Origin: JACVRW01 sp034664085
GTDB taxonomy: Bacteria; Actinomycetota; Thermoleophilia; Solirubrobacterales; Thermoleophilaceae
Length of the DNA: 16,654 nucleotides
Direction: 5' to 3'
Assembly (NCBI GenBank): GCA_034664085.1
Contig: JAXDII010000085.1
Coordinates: 1 to 16,654 of the forward strand
In this document: positions 13,835 through 16,654 of the stretch, in pieces
Position numbering within the stretch: position 1 is the stretch's first letter
How the letters are laid out: every line of letters begins with the position of its first letter
Program-made: the position numbers and the translations under genes
Notes under the pieces: generated by a model
What the model was told of the DNA's origin: nothing
Databases searched by the model: none
The model's input: the letters and a program-made list of their open reading frames with translations, nothing else

Positions 13835-13855
13835 GGCCTGAGTAGCGTACCGGCG
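13835..13855. promoter_or_regulatory. 21-bp divergent start region with overlapping -10 candidates
   Basis: Two GTG starts face away from each other across 21 bp. On the plus strand TAGCGT (13843-13848) is followed by 7 nt and then the GTG at 13856. On the minus strand TACGCT (13849-13844) is followed by 9 nt and then the GTG at 13834. The candidates overlap by five bases. No convincing -35 was found for either, and no Shine-Dalgarno precedes the cyclodeaminase-like gene. This repeats the arrangement seen at 1991-2017. Confidence 0.4.
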
Positions 13856-14803
13856 GTGCCAGAGCTGCCCGTATTCAGCCAGGAGGACGTCTTCGCCGCC
13901 ATCTCGCCGGCCGACGCGATCGAACGCGTGCGGGAGGGTTTCGTCGAGTACGCCGCCGGCGACTGGGAGATGCCGCCGAAGGTCTACCTCGACGCGCGGC
14001 CACACGGCGACTTCCGTGCGATGCCCGCCAAGGGCGCCGGGGTCGCGATCCTCAAGTGGGTCACGTCGTTCCCGCGCAATCCCCAGGCCGGGCTGCCGGT
14101 GGTGATGGGGATGATCGCCGTCTCCTCGGCCACCGACGGGGCGCCGCTGGCGCTGATCGACGTGCGCTCGGTGACCGCGCTGCGCACCGGCGCGGTGGCC
14201 GCCCTGGCCGCGGAGGAGCTGGCGCGCGAGGACGCGGCCAGCGTAGGCATCATCGGCTGCGGCCTCCACGGCGCCTGGGCGGCGCGCTGCCTGGCCGCCG
14301 CCGAGTACGGCCCGGGCGTCTGCTTCGACCCCGACCCGGAGGCCGCCGGGCGGCTCGCCGGCGAGCTCGGCTGGGAGGCCGGCAGCCGCGAGGACGCCCT
14401 GGCCTGCGACGTGGTCACCTGCGTCACCCCCGGCTACGAGCCGGTCGTGCACGCCCAGGACCTGCACCCCGGCGTGCACCTGAACATGCTGGGCGCGGAC
14501 GGCCCCGGCAAGGCCGAGGCCGACATCGACGCGGTGACCAGGGCCGAGCTGTTCTGCGACGAGTGGAAGCAGGCGAGCCACGGCGGCGAGCTGACCGGCG
14601 CGGTCGAGGCCGGCCTCGTGAGCCAGGCCGCCGTGCGCCAGCTCGGCGACGTGCTGACCGGGGCCGTCGGGGGACGATCGAGCCCCGACGCGATCACCCT
14701 GTTCGACTCCACGGGCCTCGCGATCCAGGACCTCGCGATCTGCCTCGCCGTGCTCGACGCTCACCGCGCGGGACGCGTGAGCGCCGGCAGCGTCCGCCTC
14801 TAG
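13856..14803 (+). CDS. Ornithine cyclodeaminase / mu-crystallin family NAD(P)-dependent enzyme
   Basis: A 315-aa member of the family that includes ornithine and lysine cyclodeaminases, archaeal alanine dehydrogenase, pyrroline-2-carboxylate reductase and mu-crystallin. Conserved elements include the substrate lysine in AILKWVTSFPRNP (K67), RTGA (110-113), a Rossmann loop GCGLHG (134-139) in place of the usual GTGxQA, and FDSTGLAIQDL with D284. The exact reaction cannot be decided: amino-acid cyclodeamination, imine reduction or oxidative deamination are all options. The start is GTG at 13856, since translation from there begins PELPVFSQEDVFAAIS, matching the usual N-terminus. A -10-like TAGCGT lies 7 nt upstream and there is no ribosome site. 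The longer upstream frame overlaps the divergent epsilon-like gene and is not supported. The next gene on the same strand starts 46 bp later. Confidence 0.88.
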   Translation: MPELPVFSQEDVFAAISPADAIERVREGFVEYAAGDWEMPPKVYLDARPHGDFRAMPAKGAGVAILKWVTSFPRNPQAGLPVVMGMIAVSSATDGAPLALIDVRSVTALRTGAVAALAAEELAREDAASVGIIGCGLHGAWAARCLAAAEYGPGVCFDPDPEAAGRLAGELGWEAGSREDALACDVVTCVTPGYEPVVHAQDLHPGVHLNMLGADGPGKAEADIDAVTRAELFCDEWKQASHGGELTGAVEAGLVSQAAVRQLGDVLTGAVGGRSSPDAITLFDSTGLAIQDLAICLAVLDAHRAGRVSAGSVRL

Positions 14804-14849
14804 CGGCGCCGACTGTAGACCGATCGGTACCCCGCCGATACGAAGCTCG
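14804..14849 (+). promoter_or_regulatory. Short intergenic region with ACCGATCGGT palindrome and -10 candidate
   Basis: Between the cyclodeaminase-like gene and the lipoprotein, ACCGATCGGT (14819-14828) is a perfect 10-bp palindrome. GATACG (14837-14842) lies 7 nt before the ATG and has a weak TGTAGA 17 bp upstream. The palindrome falls inside that spacer, where a repressor could act. No Shine-Dalgarno and no terminator were seen. Ten-base palindromes can occur by chance, so this is tentative. Confidence 0.3.
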
Positions 14850-16382
14850 ATGTCTCGCATACTTCTAGCTCTCACTGGACTGCTGACCACGATCGCCCTT
14901 GCCGCCGGCTGCGGCAGCGACGGCTCATCCTCCTCGGGCGCCGCCTCGCTCGCGCCCGCCGGATCGCTCGTCTACGGCGAGGCGACGCTGAACCCCGATG
15001 ACGACCAGAAGGCGTCCATCGACGCCCTGATCGAGAAGTTCCCCGGCGAGGGAAGCGCGGGCGACCGCATCCGCGGCCTGCTGGAGGAGGCCTTCTCGGG
15101 CTCCGAGACCGGCCTCTCCTTCGCGGAGGACATCGAGCCCTGGCTCGGCGACGAGGCGGGCTTCTTCGTCTCGAGGATCACACCCGCCGGCAGTGGCAGC
15201 GCCGTTCTGCTGGTGGCCGCCGAGGACGAGGGCAAGGCCCAGGACGCCCTGGAGAAGGCCGCGAAGGGCAAGGGCAAGGTCGCCTCGTACAAGGACCATG
15301 GCTACTACGCCTTCACCGGCGACGGTGCCGCCGGCGTGGTCGACGGCTGGGTCGTGCTCGGCAACACGGGCGGCTTCAAGGCCGCGGTCGACACCGCCGA
15401 GGGCGGCAAGCCGATCGAGGACGACGAGCGCTACACGAAGACCCTCGAGGACGCTCCCGAGGAGCGGCTCGGCTTCGTCTACTTCAACACCCCCGCCTTC
15501 GTCGACCAGCTCCAGAAGGCGGGACCGGGCGCCGCGCTGGGTCCGTTCGGGGATCTGTTCAAGGACCCGGTGGTGGCCACCCTGAACGCCAACGAGCACG
15601 GCGTCCGCCTGGAGGCGACCCTGCCCGAGTCGCTGCGTTCGGCCTTCCCGATCCTCTCGGAGGGAAGCGACCTCGCCGGCGAGCTGCCGGCCGACTCCTG
15701 GATCGCCCTGGCGCAGCCCGACCTCGGCAAGTCGATCGACCAGTTCGTCGGCATGTTCGCCGACGCGGCGGGCGGTCGCGGCGTCCTGGCGCAGCAGCTC
15801 AAGGCCGCCACGGGGCTCGACCTCGACCGCGACGTGATCGCCTGGATGGGCGACTGGAGCCTGTTCGTGCGCGGCACCTCGATCGCAGAGCTGAACGGAG
15901 CCCTGATCATCGAGACCAGCGACGAGGCCGCCTCCGGGCGCTTCATCGACGCCATCGCCGGGCTGGCGCGCAAGACCGTCGGTCCGGACGAGAACGTCCG
16001 CCCGCTCGAGCTCGACGGCGGCGGCGAGGGCGTGACGCTGCACACGGCCCAGGTGCCGGAGCCGATCCACCTGCTCCAGCGCGACGGCAAGGTCGTCCTC
16101 GCCTACGGGGACGCCGCCGCGGAGGACGCTCTGGGACCGGCCGAGAAGCTCGCCGACTCAGCGGGCTACAAGGACGCCCAGGAGGCGCTCGGCGGCGACT
16201 ACGACCTGTCCTTCTACCTGGCCTTCCAGCCGATCTTCTCGCTCGTGGAGTCCCTGGGCGTGGGAGACGACGAGGGCTGGCAGAAGGCCAAGCCGTACCT
16301 GGAGCCGCTCGGCGCGCTCGTGGCGGGCGCCCGCAAGGACGGCGACAAGCTGCGCTCGGCCTTCGGCATCACGGTGAAATAA
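14850..16382 (+). CDS. DUF3352-like lipoprotein of unknown function
   Basis: A 510-aa secreted, probably lipid-anchored protein. A short charged start, the hydrophobic stretch ILLALTGLLTTIALAAG and C21 followed by GSDGSSSSG make a convincing lipoprotein signal, although the residue at -3 is alanine rather than the usual leucine. The mature part looks like DUF3352: an opening PAGSLVYGEATLNPDDDQ, an acidic segment with IEPWLGDEAGFFV, then repeated alpha/beta stretches such as DSWIALAQPDLGKSIDQF and FGITVK at the end. No catalytic motif is visible and it is rich in acidic residues, suggesting an extracytoplasmic or binding role. The family's function is not known to me. It ends 8 bp from the stop of the convergent carboxylase beta gene. 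No neighbour gives a functional clue. Confidence 0.8.
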   Translation: MSRILLALTGLLTTIALAAGCGSDGSSSSGAASLAPAGSLVYGEATLNPDDDQKASIDALIEKFPGEGSAGDRIRGLLEEAFSGSETGLSFAEDIEPWLGDEAGFFVSRITPAGSGSAVLLVAAEDEGKAQDALEKAAKGKGKVASYKDHGYYAFTGDGAAGVVDGWVVLGNTGGFKAAVDTAEGGKPIEDDERYTKTLEDAPEERLGFVYFNTPAFVDQLQKAGPGAALGPFGDLFKDPVVATLNANEHGVRLEATLPESLRSAFPILSEGSDLAGELPADSWIALAQPDLGKSIDQFVGMFADAAGGRGVLAQQLKAATGLDLDRDVIAWMGDWSLFVRGTSIAELNGALIIETSDEAASGRFIDAIAGLARKTVGPDENVRPLELDGGGEGVTLHTAQVPEPIHLLQRDGKVVLAYGDAAAEDALGPAEKLADSAGYKDAQEALGGDYDLSFYLAFQPIFSLVESLGVGDDEGWQKAKPYLEPLGALVAGARKDGDKLRSAFGITVK

Positions 16383-16390
16383 CCGAGCCG

Positions 16391-16654
16391 CTAGAGCGGG
16401 ATGTTCCCGTGCTTGCGCTTCGGCGTGTCGACGCGCTTCGTCTGCAGGGTCTCGAGCGCGCGGATCAGCTTGGGGCGCGTCTGGTGGGGCACGATCACGT
16501 CGTCGATATAGCCGCGCTCGGCCGCCGAGTAGGGGTTCGCGAAGCGCGCCTTGTAGTCGCCGATCAGCTTCTCGCGCCGCTCTTCCGGCGTGGGTGAGGT
16601 CTGGATGTCGCGGCGGTGGATGATGTTGACGGCGCCCTCGGGGCCCATCACGGC
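16391..16654 (-). CDS. Acyl-CoA carboxylase beta subunit (carboxyltransferase), C-terminal part
   Basis: Partial: the gene continues beyond the right edge, and only about 87 C-terminal residues are here. AVMGPEGAVNIIHRRDI lies in the second crotonase-like half of the carboxyltransferase. PYSAAERGYIDDVIVP followed by TRPKLIRALETL and the terminal KRKHGNIPL is the standard ending of propionyl/acetyl-CoA carboxylase beta subunits (PccB/AccD-type). This subunit transfers CO2 from carboxybiotin to the acyl-CoA. The likely partners are the alpha subunit at 230-1990 and the epsilon-like protein at 13589-13834. The stop TAG is 8 bp from the end of the convergent lipoprotein gene. No terminator hairpin is visible in that gap. 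Substrate-selecting residues lie outside the window. Confidence 0.93.
   Translation of the reverse strand, partial: AVMGPEGAVNIIHRRDIQTSPTPEERREKLIGDYKARFANPYSAAERGYIDDVIVPHQTRPKLIRALETLQTKRVDTPKRKHGNIPL

Noticed and set aside
13835..14890. Long minus-strand frame running from the lipoprotein start into the epsilon-like gene
   Set aside because: The upstream part is antisense to the cyclodeaminase-like gene. Only the last 81 codons after the GTG at 13834 look like a real protein.

Overview
This 16.65 kb window comes from a very GC-rich bacterial chromosome. It looks like an actinobacterium, and gene content and style suggest Thermoleophilia (Solirubrobacterales-like). That placement is inference: it rests on composition, an actinobacterial acyl-CoA carboxylase set with a small epsilon-like subunit, GTG starts, an APS-reductase sulfate pathway and a DUF3352-type lipoprotein. 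No phage, transposon, CRISPR, rRNA or tRNA gene was seen. Coding density is very high, and the only stretch above 100 bp without a gene is the left end (1-229).

Layout. 1-229 is a non-coding array of three GC-rich hairpin repeats just beyond the 3' end of a carboxylase gene. 230-1990 (-) is the biotin carboxylase/biotin carrier alpha subunit of an acyl-CoA carboxylase. It is divergent, across 27 bp, from two tandem paralogous secreted alpha/beta hydrolases of the TAP/S33 peptidase type (2018-3973 and 4018-5925, +). The second hydrolase meets a TetR regulator tail to tail. That regulator is the second gene of a two-gene cytochrome P450-tetR operon (7873-5922, -). In front of the P450 lies a striking tandem operator, ATACC-N4-GGTAT twice, with half-sites exactly 9 bp apart.

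7924-13499 (-) is a tight assimilatory sulfate reduction operon: sulfite reductase, cysH (APS reductase), cysD, cysN, and a TauE/SafE-family permease. Together they convert sulfate to APS, sulfite and sulfide and supply an anion transporter. APS kinase is absent, as expected for the APS-reductase route. Upstream is a small gene (13589-13834, -) resembling an acyl-CoA carboxylase epsilon subunit. It is divergent across 21 bp from an ornithine cyclodeaminase/mu-crystallin family enzyme (13856-14803, +), followed by a DUF3352-like lipoprotein (14850-16382, +). The window ends in the C-terminal part of an acyl-CoA carboxylase beta (carboxyltransferase) subunit (-). Alpha, epsilon-like and beta pieces of one carboxylase system therefore lie on the same strand within about 16 kb but are not contiguous.

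Several genes have a -10-like hexamer 6-7 nt before the start codon and no Shine-Dalgarno sequence. This suggests leaderless transcripts. The content is mostly conventional metabolism. The most distinctive signals are the phased double operator in front of the P450-tetR operon, the duplicated hydrolases with an unassigned C-terminal beta-rich domain, and the hairpin repeat array.
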